DNA from: Watersipora subatra
Lineage: Eukaryota > Bryozoa > Gymnolaemata > Cheilostomatida > Watersiporidae
Assembly: GCF_963576615.1 (NCBI RefSeq)
Contig: NC_088709.1
Span: 20,601,243-20,665,242, forward strand
DNA length: 64,000 nucleotides
Direction of reading: 5' to 3'
Of the stretch, positions 34,871-45,609 are shown one piece after another. Both the position numbers and the translations under genes were made by a program. Every line of letters starts with the position of its first letter. The first letter of the stretch is position 1. A model generated the notes under the pieces. That model saw only the letters and a list, made by a program, of their open reading frames with translations. It was not told the origin of the DNA and did no database searches.

Positions 34871-35800
34871 GAATGTCAACCTCTATTAGAATGCCGCCTT
34901 TATTAGCACAGCGAGTCCATTTGGCCGTCACTATAGAAGAAAAGTTGAAAAATCAAGCAACACCTTTACATTCACCGCCACCCCTATTTGACCACCACTT
35001 TGACATTATTTGATTTTAATGATTCCATAATAGCAAGTGATCAGTAGAAAAGTGTTCTCAAGACCGTACAAATAGTGACTCGGTACACCAATAACAATTA
35101 ATTATTTTGTTGTTTCTGTTCATAACGAAGTCCATTTTTTAATCCTTAAGGTTTCTGTTGTTTTTTTTTTCATTCAAACTAAAAACAACATTATAGAAAT
35201 AATTACTATCTGTATCAAGCTAATAGTGGTTGCTCGTTTAATGTGGTCCTGATACTTCAAATTATGAGAAAACTGGGTTACATTTATGATGGTATATGAA
35301 TGACTAGTTTTAGGCTGAAAGTTGTGCTTTGTGATGCTGCTAAAATTTTATCCCTTGTGTGAGCTCCAACACGTAAATGTTTTGCTCCGTTCAAAAGTTA
35401 TTTGAACTCTCTTCAATTGTTGATGATTATGTACTGTATTACACAACAGGGGCAAATAAAGCCCTGATGGCTTATGATTTGGCTGCAACATTTCATAGCT
35501 TTTATAGTTTTAATCTATGGTGGTTATCAGATATCATCACATAATTGCTTTAGTTTACTGGATTATGTATCCGAGAAGGTTTTTATGTGAAAATAAATGT
35601 GATTTCTTCACCTTCTCCTCATTAGCTCCATTGTCAACAATGGTGCTGTCAAGCATTATGTACAATTCAACGAGGTAACTTCATGATATTTAAGTCTGAG
35701 AAGGCAACCAACTGGAATAGCTATTATTGGCCAATCTAAGTTTATATATCTATGGTTGAAAAATAAAGTGTCATACCATTCAATTAGAGGTTTTGCGATA
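34868..35800 (+). mobile_element. F1-family element, copy 3
   Basis: Left arm with CCTCTATTAGAATGCCGCC and CCACCACTTTGACATTATTTG; right end ...CAATTAGAGGTTTTGCG. About 0.93 kb, internally deleted compared with copy 1. It lies between the satellite and exon b. Confidence 0.6.
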
Positions 35801-35964
35801 TCTTATGTTCCGATGTCTGCTCAAGCCATAGTGTATTAACTACATATTATTGTATTCCTATGCTTTAACCAGCCAGTTTAAAGTTCTGTTTAGGTTTGTC
35901 ATTTTGTATAGCTTCACTAAATCAATGTCTGTAGGTAGTAAATGATTGATGTGTCATATTGTAG

Positions 35965-36021
35965 ATATCGAGATTAAAGTAGAACCAGGTGATTCATCAT
36001 TCAATACAGATAGTAATGAAG
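35965..36021 (+). CDS. Zinc-finger gene, SUMO-motif exon b
   Basis: 57 bp between a CATATTGTAG acceptor and a GTAATT donor, with a split codon at each end (phase 1-1). It encodes DIEIKVEPGDSSFNTDSNEG, where IKVE is a textbook psi-K-x-E sumoylation motif in an acidic/Ser context. Exons d (42944) and e (46877) are diverged copies. It is separated from exon c by a 101-bp intron, the same arrangement as exons e and f. Phase symmetry means it can be skipped or duplicated without disturbing the frame. Confidence 0.6.
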
Positions 36022-36122
36022 GTAATTATAGGAAAATAATTTTTTTCATGAAATTTTAATATATATGCACAAAAAGCTGCTCACTATCATTCTTTATTGA
36101 TGACCTTTCATGAATATTGCAG

Positions 36123-36185
36123 TAGTTGCAGAAGTGAAAGCGGAGCCAAAATCTGATGATGGTCCTGATAACCTCTACCCAACTG
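36123..36185 (+). CDS. Zinc-finger gene, SUMO-motif exon c
   Basis: 63 bp between ATATTGCAG and GTAAGT-like (GTAAGTT) splice sites, phase 1-1. It encodes VAEVKAEPKSDDGPDNLYPT plus a split G; VKAE fits the SUMO consensus. Its paralogue is exon f (47048-47110). Gypsy 2 has inserted 188 bp downstream, in the following intron. Confidence 0.6.
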
Positions 36186-36372
36186 GTAAGTTAGAGATTA
36201 ATTAAATAATAGTGATAACTGCTGCTGATAAGGTTTGATATCAGGTGCTTTTGAATTGAACAGTGAAACTGGTTTGATTTAGTAAAGGTCATATACAGTC
36301 AACCTTTGACCTTTGTTTGTCGGGACTAACACAGATTAGTCATGACCATACATCGAATATTAAGTACTGTAC

Positions 36373-36634
36373 TGTTATGTTTCTGCACAGAAGCAATTAA
36401 ATAGAGTATTAAATTAGAGAAATGGTTTATTGCACACTCCAGAGACAACTGATTTGATAACAGAAAACCCAAGTATTTATGTGTTTGGTCATAGAAAAGC
36501 TTCGTAAAAAGCTACAAGCATTATTAATAGCTATAATGAGACAGTACTATATAATATTAGCTTGTATAAAGCTTTAGCTAAAAAGCATAATGTTTGTTGG
36601 CAAAGTACCAATAATACTTGGCACTTGCATGACA
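36373..36634 (-). repeat. Gypsy 2, 3' LTR
   Basis: 262 bp, matching 40263-40524 except at three positions. On the minus strand the purine-rich AGTGAGGAGG just before it is the likely polypurine tract, and the pol stop is only 13 bp away. Confidence 0.92.
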
Positions 36635-36647
36635 CCTCCTCACTAAG

Positions 36648-39110
36648 CTAAAGGTTCTTTCTGGTTCTCTTAGACCTACGGGGTTTGTCTCTGCTATACT
36701 CATCTCCATCAGGTAGACGAGGGTTGCGTGGTCTTCTTCTAGACGGAGGTTGCTGTGTTACAGTTGTAGGGGCTGGTAGTTGCAGTTTTGTCTCCTCTGT
36801 TATATCAGGTTTATCTCCAGGGTCTTGATCTTCTGTTGAGTATCTTGGTCTGAGTTGTTCAACATGTCTTCTCCAAGTAGGTCCCTTTGGTACCACTTTG
36901 ACATTGAGACTACGAGTTCCATATATCTTAGTAACAATGGCTGGAACCCATCTAGGTTGTCTGTTGCGTCTAGGTCCATGATACAAGGCATAGCATGGTG
37001 CTCCAAGATTGTAGCTGTGTATCTTGCTAACTGTCTTTTCTGCCGATCGGTTGACTACTCTGTTGCCATATAGAAGACAACCTTCAGTGATAGAAAGTGA
37101 ATCTGAGATCTTGTGGAAGAGTGACAGCTGAGTCTCCTTCATCTCTTTGTTACCAGGCCATTCTTCTGCTGTGTAGCGCATTACTGTGGCTAGTGTTGGG
37201 TCTTTCTTTGTCTCCTTTGCTAGAACATTGTAGTCTGTAGAGTTGAGCTGTTGTCCAATAGTGTGAATAGTGCATACTGTATCAACATCATCCTCATCTT
37301 CTCGTGCATCAAACTCTTTATCAGGTCCAACTGGCAGTCTTGAGAGGACATCTGCATTTTGATGATGCTGGGTAGATCTGTATTCTATGGTGTAGTCATA
37401 CTGATTTAGTACCAGTGCCCATCTTGCTAGTCTGTTGGCTGCTAGAGCTGGAACTCCTTTGGTAGGTCCTAGAAGTGTGAGAAGAGGTCTGTGGTCAGTT
37501 ACCAAGATAAACCGTCGACCATACAGGTACTGGTGATACTTCTTTAGAGCAAATATGATTGAGAGAGCTTCTTTTTGTATTTGTCCATATTTCCTCTGTG
37601 TGCTGGTCAGTGTTTTTGAAACATTGGCTATTGGTCTCTCACTTCCATCAGGATAACGATGAAATAGTACAGCTCCCAGTCCAGTTTCTGAAGCATCACA
37701 TGAGATTCCAATGTCAAGATCTGGGTTGAAGTGTGCTATGACACTATCAGTTGATAGCATATCTTTCAGTTTGTTGAAGCTCTTTTCTTGTTCAGTGCCC
37801 CACTTCCAGGTCTCTCCGTTGCGTGTCAGTTTGTGCAATGGTCCTGTGAGTTGTGACAGATTAGGTATGAACTTGCTGTAGAATTGTGTAGCTCCTAAGA
37901 AAGATCTTAGCTGAGTTAAGTCTGTTGGGACTGGCATCTGTTGTACTGCATCTGCCTTCTTTCCTTTAGTGATTCCCTTTGAAGTGAGTTTGTGTCCCAG
38001 ATACTCTACTGTAGGTTGAGCAAAACAGCACTTGTCTTTTCTACATCTGAGCCCTCTTTCTTCTAATCTTTGAAGAAGTCGACGTAAGTTTTGTAGATGG
38101 CTCTCTGCATTGGCTCCACTCACTAGTATATCATCTAGGTATACTGCTACTCCTGGGAGGTCTTGTGTCAGTTGCTCCATGATTTCTTGAAAATACCCTG
38201 GTGCTGAGCTTATGCCAAAGGGCAACCTCTTCTGTAGTAGTACTCCTCGGTGTTTTGATAGTGCTAGTCGTCGTTGACTTTCTGGTGCCAACAATATTTG
38301 ATTGTAGGCATCTGCTAAATCAATCTTTGTGTAGCAATAGCCTCCACCTAGTTTTTCGATTAGATCTTCTGGTAGTGGGATAGGTTTCCTATGTGTTTCT
38401 AGCTGATTATTGATAGTCTTGGAGTAGTCTCCACATACTCTGATCTTCCCTGCAGCTTGACCTGTTGTAGATTTGCGTACAGGTACAACTGGTGTTCCAT
38501 ACTGGTTGAATTGAGTTGGTTCCCATATGCCTTTAGCTACACCTGCTTCGTATGCTTGGTTGAGCTCTTCTGTCAAGGCAATAGGAACTGGTCTGGGTCG
38601 GCAGAAGACTGGCTTTGTTGAAGGTTTGAAGTTTATCTCTAGTTCAAAGTTCTTGAGACATCCTAGCTCGTCTTTGAATATTTCTGGAAATTCTTTGCAC
38701 ATCTCCTTACACTTGATTTGTAACCTCCCATCTGGCTGGTTCTCTGTGATTGTTGATACAAGGTTCTGTTGTAGCTTGTCATCAATAGAGATGCCTAGTT
38801 GCTGTATAGCAGTTCTTTCTAGTAGGTTGAGATCTTGTACAGCACTAATCACAAATGGTAGTCTGACTTCTTTCTGTGCATCCAATTGGGCAGTTAGCTC
38901 ACATCTGCCAAGCGTCTCTATGAGATGTCCTGAGGCTGATTTGTAGTTAACTGTAGTAGGTTTTAGGTTTGGCTTTCCTAGCTTCTCCCATATTGATTTA
39001 CAGATGGAGTTGTCACATGCTCCAGTGTCCAGTTCAAGTGTGAAGTTGTCTCCCTCCAGTTTGATGTTTTCAGCAAGTTTCACCATCTTGGTTGATGTGC
39101 ATTCTATCAT
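36648..39110 (-). CDS. Gypsy 2 pol lacking integrase (protease-RT-RNase H-tail)
   Basis: 820 codons from ATG 39108-39110, though the frame is open further upstream through two zinc knuckles (CYRCDRTNHTADEC and CNFCSKQGHIERAC, about 39150-39250), so this ATG is not the real start. Protease DTGA at residues 28-31. RT from about 165, first catalytic Asp in KIDLADAYNQ (D264), YLDDIL at 324-329. RNase H D472, E514, D539. At about residue 686 (near nucleotide 37050) YGNRVV jumps to HSYNLGAPCYALYHGPRR, which in relatives lies after integrase. Roughly 280-300 residues are therefore missing in frame. The tail is basic and ends RSKRTRKNL. The rest looks uninterrupted. Confidence 0.9.
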   Translation of the reverse strand: MIECTSTKMVKLAENIKLEGDNFTLELDTGACDNSICKSIWEKLGKPNLKPTTVNYKSASGHLIETLGRCELTAQLDAQKEVRLPFVISAVQDLNLLERTAIQQLGISIDDKLQQNLVSTITENQPDGRLQIKCKEMCKEFPEIFKDELGCLKNFELEINFKPSTKPVFCRPRPVPIALTEELNQAYEAGVAKGIWEPTQFNQYGTPVVPVRKSTTGQAAGKIRVCGDYSKTINNQLETHRKPIPLPEDLIEKLGGGYCYTKIDLADAYNQILLAPESQRRLALSKHRGVLLQKRLPFGISSAPGYFQEIMEQLTQDLPGVAVYLDDILVSGANAESHLQNLRRLLQRLEERGLRCRKDKCCFAQPTVEYLGHKLTSKGITKGKKADAVQQMPVPTDLTQLRSFLGATQFYSKFIPNLSQLTGPLHKLTRNGETWKWGTEQEKSFNKLKDMLSTDSVIAHFNPDLDIGISCDASETGLGAVLFHRYPDGSERPIANVSKTLTSTQRKYGQIQKEALSIIFALKKYHQYLYGRRFILVTDHRPLLTLLGPTKGVPALAANRLARWALVLNQYDYTIEYRSTQHHQNADVLSRLPVGPDKEFDAREDEDDVDTVCTIHTIGQQLNSTDYNVLAKETKKDPTLATVMRYTAEEWPGNKEMKETQLSLFHKISDSLSITEGCLLYGNRVVNRSAEKTVSKIHSYNLGAPCYALYHGPRRNRQPRWVPAIVTKIYGTRSLNVKVVPKGPTWRRHVEQLRPRYSTEDQDPGDKPDITEETKLQLPAPTTVTQQPPSRRRPRNPRLPDGDEYSRDKPRRSKRTRKNL

Positions 39111-39400
39111 CTTTACTGGTTTTTCTGCTGCAGATGATTTCTTTTTCTTGCATGCTCTTTCTATGTGACCTTGTTTAGAACAAAAGTTGCAGGTGGCTGC
39201 TTTGAATCTGCATTCATCCGCTGTATGGTTAGTTCGGTCACATCTGTAGCATAGCTTTCCTTCCTTCTGCTTGTCAGGTGTAGAGTTGTTTTTCTGGATT
39301 GGTTTGTATCTTGATTTCTGTTGAGCAACCTTGTTGACTTTAGACGAGTTTCCATAAACTGTCTCTTTGGCAACTTTAGCTGCTTCTTCTGTTTCCTGTG

Positions 39401-40129
39401 CTACCTGTATAGCTTTAAGTTGAATTCATTGTCCTTGACCTTGAAGAGAGATTTGAGAACTGCTTCATTGTTTACAGAGCAGATAAATCTTGTTCTGAGA
39501 GCCTCATCTAATGGATCTGTAATGTCTATGAAGGCACATGTAGTTGCATCTTGACGAATTTTGGCAGCTAACTCTTGAATAGTTTCTCCAGGTTTCCTCT
39601 GCATGTCACTCCAATACTTGTAACGCTCTCTAACAATGAAGCGCTTAGGGTCATACTGGTCTTTGAGAAATTCCAGTATTTCATCCATGTTGAGGTCGTT
39701 GATCTGCTTGGGTGTTGAAAGCTGAGCTGCCATATTACTAAGCTGCTTGTAGAGTGTAGGCTGTTGGTTGGTGAGAAAAGTGCCAGCAATCTTGTCTTGA
39801 TGAATAGAACTTGCTGCAATGAATGTGTTGAATCTGTCTATGTAATCTGTTAGTAGCTCTGCTGTTGGGTCAAAACCTGGGAAGGCTGGAACAGCGGTTG
39901 CAGCTGTTTCTTGTTTCCGTTGTAGGTTTTGTAGTAGTAGCTCCATCAGTTTCTTATTCTCCTCCATTCTTTCATCTTGCTGACGTCTGTATTCCTCTTG
40001 TTGCTGCTTGAACTCCTCATGCTGCTGTTGTCTATGCTCTTCTTGCTGCTTTCTCTGCTCCTCTTGCTGCTGTCTCTGGTCCTCCTGCTGCTTCTGCATT
40101 AGCTTGATCAGGTCTGCTACTTCTGTCAT
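39401..40129 (-). CDS. Gypsy 2 gag
   Basis: 242 codons from ATG 40127-40129. Residues 1-75 form a Gln/Glu-rich coiled coil (QQQEEQRKQQEEHRQQQ), followed by a capsid-like region (FPGFDPTAELLTDYIDRF, FLKDQYDPKRFIVRERY, GETIQELAAKIR). It stops at TAG 39401-39403, whereas the zinc knuckles continue in another frame from about 39415. Either a one-base frameshift mutation or a gag-pol frame change sits there. No classical slippery heptamer is obvious, so mutation is more likely. Confidence 0.85.
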   Translation of the reverse strand: MTEVADLIKLMQKQQEDQRQQQEEQRKQQEEHRQQQHEEFKQQQEEYRRQQDERMEENKKLMELLLQNLQRKQETAATAVPAFPGFDPTAELLTDYIDRFNTFIAASSIHQDKIAGTFLTNQQPTLYKQLSNMAAQLSTPKQINDLNMDEILEFLKDQYDPKRFIVRERYKYWSDMQRKPGETIQELAAKIRQDATTCAFIDITDPLDEALRTRFICSVNNEAVLKSLFKVKDNEFNLKLYR

Positions 40130-40242
40130 TGTAGTGGTGCAATTTTGAACAGTTACTCTTGTAATAAACTAGAACTCTTTGTATCGATTTTATCAATGAT
40201 AAAATCTGAACAAAACTCTTTGTAACTGTTCAAGAGAGAAAT

Positions 40243-40253
40243 CCTTGTCGCCA
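40243..40253 (-). promoter_or_regulatory. Primer binding site of gypsy 2
   Basis: On the minus strand TGGCGACAAGG starts 9 bases after the 5' LTR. It is one base off TGGCGACGAGG, the complement of a tRNA-Ser (GCT-type) 3' end. Confidence 0.65.
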
Positions 40254-40262
40254 ATTAGCTTC

Positions 40263-40524
40263 TGTTATGTTTCTGCACAGAAGCAATTAAATAGAGTATT
40301 AAATTAGAGAAATGGTTTATTGCACACTCCAGAGACAACTGATTTGATAACAGAAAACCCAAGTATTTATATGTTTGGTCATAGAAAAGCTTTGTAAAAA
40401 GCTGCAAGCATTATTAATAGCTATAATGAGACAGTACTATATAATATTAGCTTGTATAAAGCTTTAGCTAAAAAGCATAATGTTTGTTGGCAAAGTACCA
40501 ATAATACTTGGCACTTGCATGACA
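40263..40524 (-). repeat. Gypsy 2, 5' LTR
   Basis: 262 bp, TGTTATG...CATGACA, followed on the outer side by target duplication TGTAC. Confidence 0.92.
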
Positions 40525-40529
40525 TGTAC

Positions 40530-42943
40530 ATTAAACAGACATGATTGTCTCATACATACTACTAGGGCACAATATGCCTACATTATGCAAATACCGTGTA
40601 CATGAGAGAATACACAATGAATATACTTACAATAGGTTATACTATATTCATAGACATATTAACAATACTTGTAGTTAACATGATATAATATAGTTAATAG
40701 GTCTATGAGTATGATATTGAACTTTTGAAGGGTGCAGCGTGATCCATGTCACCTATATTTTGCACTCTCCCGCAGCAAGATAGAAGCTGCTGTCGCAGGC
40801 TCAGCATTTATTATAATCATTTACCTGCCATATTTGTATTTCCACACAAATGGTTTCATGACCTTAGTGCCAATTTCCGTGAATTTTCAATGGCTCAGAA
40901 TTGATGAAACTTAATGACTGATGAAGGAGCATAACATGCTTATAATATATATACAAACTGATATATATGTTGTGGAAATATATTTAGACTGTCTATAAAT
41001 GTGTTTTACACAGTTAGGATGAGTATGTAATTAAAAGCGGTAAAAATGAATCACAGCAAAATAACATGCATTTAATAGCTATGCTGTAAATGCTTTTTAA
41101 ATATTTATCATCACTTTCAAAACTCCATGGCAACTTCTTTAACTTGAGTTCCAACCCACTATAAACCTCTATGCATCTATGAAATAATAAAAAGAAATGC
41201 TATATTGCTTTGAAATTGCTTCTCTCATCATTAGAAGAAATTAGGGCTTACCAAATTAAATTTTCCGAAACCGTTTGTTTCTATAAACAAGACTATTGGT
41301 TTCGTATGGTGTTTTACATCTAACATTCCTACAATGCTTTTTAGGTTAAACTCCAAACTTTTTTTGGGGTAGCAGTCATTGTCTTTAATTTTAGGAATTT
41401 TCTGCTATTGATAATCATAATTTGAATGATACAAAGTTATTTTTAGTCGATCGTACGTTTTTCAGAGCTTAACTTCTTGTATCTTTTATATTCATATTGT
41501 GTTATATAACTCTGCACTAATTATGTTAGATTTTTAAAGTACATCCATATAATCTTAACATCTGTAACACCAAATTAAAATGGCTAGAATTAATGCAATT
41601 CGAACTAGAGCCAAGAAAGTTGTATTTTGCATCAGCAAATCAGCTTATTGTGTTCGACATCATCTGGTCTGCCATGAGGTAACCCAAGAAAGGTACTATT
41701 CGTCATATTATGTTGTTGTAAAGGTTTTAATGAGACATTGATGAATTGGGTTAGATAGTCTGAGTAGTAATAGAGCAAGAGCTAAAACTAAATGCTGTGT
41801 TTTTTGACGGCATTGTCATTCTATTTTGCCATTCAAGCTCACAAAGTAACATAAGTCTGTCTAGCACCTATGAGCTAAAATAAATTGGTACATTATGTAC
41901 AGTACACTAATATAGTGTACTGTACATAATGTACCAATTTATTGTAGCTCATAGCTCATATTTGTTTTTTGCTAATAGTGTTCTTGCCTTCTGGACAGAC
42001 GGTAGTAGCTAACGATGTGTGACAGAGATGTGACGGCAACATATTCAGTACACTACACATTACACTTTTGTGAAGCCACGTCAAATAGCATAAGCTTTGA
42101 ATTTAGGTCTTACTGAAATTAACTTGGCTTACTATATACACATTTAGAAAAAGTTTAAATCTTATATGACACAAAATTTAATTCTATCTTTTGCATTCAT
42201 TTTCAGTTTTTTTATTTTTCTTTTTCCGACTTGGCGTGTTTTTCCCCCGACTTGTGACTTACATTTACTTTCACTTTTAGCCGACCTTTTTAAAACTTTT
42301 ACACACTGAGCTGATGACAAAAACGAGCGATCCTGTTCTCGAAAGTGACCTAGCTTTTATACTCAGCCACTTAGCTGCTGCATCAGGAGTTATCTCATAG
42401 CTCAAAAATGTATCATATCTCGAAGTAAAAATTTGCTTGAAGGGAGGAGGAGAGGACAAGAGAAACTTCCAAAATAAGTTTGTGTTCCGAAGTAATAATA
42501 GCAGTAATAATACCAAAAAAGAATTGAAGTACAACACTCACTCCAGCGCATGCGGTTTTTGCCTAGTTTGCGTCAAGAACACATATCACTCAAGGTTGTT
42601 ATTCTTAGGACATACACAGACTATTTCTGGACAGTTGAAAGTTTGGGAAAAGGAAGTCCAAAAAATTGGAGATTTGTTGAGTAGTGATTGTACCTAGTCA
42701 CAGAGTTAATCATAAGCCCAATGAAGAATTCTGAGCTTAACAAGCTCGAGGATACCATGTGCTAAATACAGATCTATGAGAGCTAAAAAAGTATGATTCA
42801 TTTTTAATAAACTGTGACCTTGAACTGCAAAAGGCACACTGAGTTCATAGTCACATAGGATTTCTATAAAAAATGTACAAAATATGTTTTGTCCAAATCA
42901 GATCATTCAATGTATCTACATATCTATGTTGTTTTTATTGTAG
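40530..42943. other. Intron/intergenic with F1 debris
   Basis: No exon seen. About 40735-40800 (TATTTTGCACTCTCCCGCAG...GGCTCAGC) resembles internal F1 text at 43445-43515, 52265-52330 and 60135-60200. A long palindrome is listed separately. The frames at 42277-42697 look incidental. Confidence 0.4.
41870..41952. repeat. Near-perfect 83-bp palindrome
   Basis: Two 39-bp arms with one mismatch around a 5-bp centre (AATAT). The inner 28 bp are perfect (TAAATTGGTACATTATGTAC...). It could form a long cruciform or RNA hairpin. Confidence 0.92.
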
Positions 42944-43000
42944 ATATTGAGCTTAATTTAGAACCTGAGAGTCGTTCAGTCAGCACACACTGTAATAAAG
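42944..43000 (+). CDS. Zinc-finger gene, exon d (diverged SUMO-type exon)
   Basis: 57 bp, ATTGTAG acceptor and GTAAAT donor, phase 1-1 like exon b. It encodes DIELNLEPESRSVSTHCNKG. It aligns with DIEIKVEPGDSSFNTDSNEG, but the acceptor lysine is N, so the SUMO motif is lost. No exon c-like partner is found 100 bp downstream; an AACAG acceptor near 43058 leads to a stop. It may be an orphaned or skipped exon. Confidence 0.45.
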
Positions 43001-43284
43001 GTAAATATGATATTAGCCTAATGGATTTAATAATAGCCCAAGATTTTGTTTTCAACAGAGCGTCAAACACTCCTTTAGCAGAACACTATTGACCCTGAAA
43101 CATATTAGGAACTTTATTATCATCGTGTGGCTCTCAGGTCAGTCCCGGAATAGGTTTACTTTTTTCCAGTTTGCGTAATGACAAAGGTCGTAAGATTTTC
43201 ATCAATCGGCTCAATTATCTAGGTCAGAGTTCACTCACTTATATATTCTTAGATGCCGTGTAATCTTTATTCGAGTGCATTGGC

Positions 43285-44600
43285 TCAAATAAAGGTTTCA
43301 ACCCTATTTTCAATAAGTGTTGGAAGGCGCTGTATTTTTCAACCTTTCCTTTGTAGTGATGTTTTATTAGACAATGATGTTCAATTTTTTGACTAGTTGA
43401 TCAGAATTTTGGAGAGATAAATTTAATCATTTTACTTGTGATGCTAATGTCGCCTATACTTTGCATTCTCTGTCCGGCAGACCAACATTAATGTTGTCGG
43501 GCTCAGCTCTTTTTCTAAATGGTTTACACGTACTTCTAAGCATCAAATGGAGGTAAAGAAGGAACTATTTTTAGCAAAACATATTGCATGAATACAGTGG
43601 TTACTTATATCGATGGCGTTGATTTATAAGTTTTAAGAAAAAAGGCCAAAATGCTCCCTAGAGACAATGTGTAACTAAATATGCCAAATATTAAATATGC
43701 TGTAACAATGGCTGTCATTACATCATACAGTGTTTCTGTGAAAAATTTTCATTGGTCATCAAAATGTTTTAGAGTTGTCAGATCAGTTTATAAATCACCT
43801 CATAGGCAAATCTAAAGACAAAGGATTGGATTTGGACTTTAGTGGTTATAAATCGAAGGGCAGATTTGATGATTATGATGATCAATCCTCTCAGGCACAT
43901 CATCAAGAGCAAAATCTTTATGCGCTGCATTTAGCACAACAAAAATATGCTCTGTAAACGTAAACTTTAGTTCAAAACTTGCCAACCGGTTTTCATATGC
44001 ATGTCCTTCAAAGTATTAGGGCCACGTTAAACAAGGAACTACTATTAGCCTGCGACCGTTAGTAGTTATTTATATGGCATTGATTTCAAAGTTTCATTTA
44101 CTTTCGTAAATTTAGCCATTTTTCATATATGTGCATGTACTTCGAAGTATCAGGACCGCCTTAAACAATGAAACACTATAATTAGCCTGAGACAGCAATT
44201 TTTATAGTGTTTCTTTGAAGGTTCATCTACCATCATACATTTAAGCCGTCTTTTATGTATGTAGGCTACTTCGAATCAGAAAGGGCGCATTAAACAGAGA
44301 ATTACAATGAAAAAACTATCAAAAACAACAATAAGCTTTCAAGTTGAACGAATAAATTAATTATTATTGATATAAATGATTCATTATTAATACGATTTGG
44401 TGGACACTTGTTTACTGGACAGTTGATATTATTGGCTCTTAAGAATCAAGTCATATCAGTTGGGGTCAAATGGAGGTGACGCTCAATTGGAGAGTGCTGC
44501 TGCATTTCTCAACCTTTTGCTCAGGCTTGCATTCATACAGGCGTGGCGTTCAAATAGATGTGCACTCAAATAGAGGTGGTTTTCAATTAGTATAGTAACT
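43285..44600 (-). mobile_element. F1-family element, copy 4 (reversed), with small ORF
   Basis: Left arm GGCGCTGTATTTTTCAACC, right arm ...GGCGTTCAAATAGATGTGC and CAAATAGAGGTGG. It contains the small ORF listed separately and two tandem ~130-bp units (GTATTAGGGCCACGTTAAAC at about 44015 and GTATCAGGACCGCCTTAAAC at about 44145). Confidence 0.6.
43773..43957 (+). CDS. Small acidic ORF carried by F1 elements
   Basis: After a TGTTTTAG acceptor the frame reads ELSDQFINHLIGKSKDKGLD..., then DYDDQSSQAHHQEQNLYALH, stopping at 43957. Two other F1 copies hold homologous frames: about 52568-52703 (open, YQFINYLVGNPKTKMLDLDL, ending SSQAHHH) and about 60444-60577 (one TAG). The acceptor-like AG, the QFIN..L, LDLD and DYDD.SSQAHH elements and many third-position differences between copies suggest a real coding exon. 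It could be a transposon accessory protein or a captured exon. Function unknown. Confidence 0.4.
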
Positions 44601-45609
44601 ATAGTTACTAAGGTTATCATATTACTTTGTTACTAACTTTTGATATATTCTGTACATTATGCATATAACATTTTGATGATTTCACCAGAGTTGGTTGCAT
44701 TAGATAGTTACTAAGGGTTTTTATATTCCTCTTTACAAAATTTTCGCCTTGCGATGTCAACATTGGAATGGCTTAAAATTGTCTGGTGAGGGTCTGCTGT
44801 AGTAAAATCGTATGTTTAGAACCAAATTATATAACAGCTGTTTGCTCAAAATCCTCATTCATTCACTATAGGTTTTACACAAAGGATGTTCGAGAAGTCC
44901 ACTGTCGCACTTCACAAGATGTATGCACAAGCCATTTGGTGTACTCATACAACCACCGCTCAAAACCTGATGTAGGATGTATAATAACAGCGTAAACCTT
45001 TTTTGAGACTTGTAGAATTTGTTTCGTTTTTGCATTATGTTTATCTACCATGTTGGTAACAATAATGTTGAAATGTGGCAACTAGATGGTGAAAAATTTT
45101 AAGAGTGGCAGCCAACAGAAGTGCTGTTGTCTCGAGTTCACACATTGACTAACCGTCGGCATTGGCATCGTAGTTTACAAGTCTGTGTTTTGACGTCAAC
45201 ATTTATTGCGTCATGTCACACCTATTGGAGTGGTTTTGTCTCAAACTGTGTTTTTGTTCTTCCAAAATTAATATCACTTATGCTCTAGCAGTCTAGTGTG
45301 TCTAGTATGTCAAGTGTGCCAGGAGAATTTGTCTGGTGTGATAACTATATGTACAAATATTCTGAAATGCTTGAAGACAATTGACTGTACAGGTGTTACA
45401 GCGGCAATCTAGCAAGCTGCATGCTTTGAATTCAATTCCATTGCTGTGCAATTTTTTTCAATATCCTACCATTGATTTAGATGTATGGAGACAATTGTTG
45501 TTATCAAAATATTGTAGAAAAATGAATACATGGTTAAATTAGTATAAATAGCTGTAATTCAAAAAAAATCAGTTCATCAATATGTTGTATGATTTTACAC
45601 CGTCATACT
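44601..45609. other. Intronic/intergenic, nothing recognised
   Basis: AT-rich. The overlapping frames near 44786-45081 on both strands have no motifs. Confidence 0.35.

Larger units (their letters stand above)
36373..40524 (-). mobile_element. Ty3/gypsy LTR retrotransposon 2, young, integrase-deleted
   Basis: 4152 bp with 262-bp LTRs (TGTTATG...CATGACA) and target duplication TGTAC on both sides (36368-36372 and 40525-40529). I count 3 differences between the two LTRs, about 1.1%, so insertion is recent. Minus-strand order is gag, zinc knuckles, protease, RT, RNase H, short linker, C-terminal GPY-like segment. The integrase zinc-binding and catalytic domains are absent without loss of frame. 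It sits within an intron of the zinc-finger gene in antisense orientation. Confidence 0.93.

Noticed and set aside
39395..39425. Programmed gag-pol frameshift site in gypsy 2
   Set aside because: No classical slippery heptamer is obvious, and related elements usually keep gag zinc knuckles in the gag frame, so a plain mutation is more likely.
42277..42697. Overlapping 86-codon frames on both strands
   Set aside because: Leucine-run composition and lack of splice or domain evidence suggest chance.
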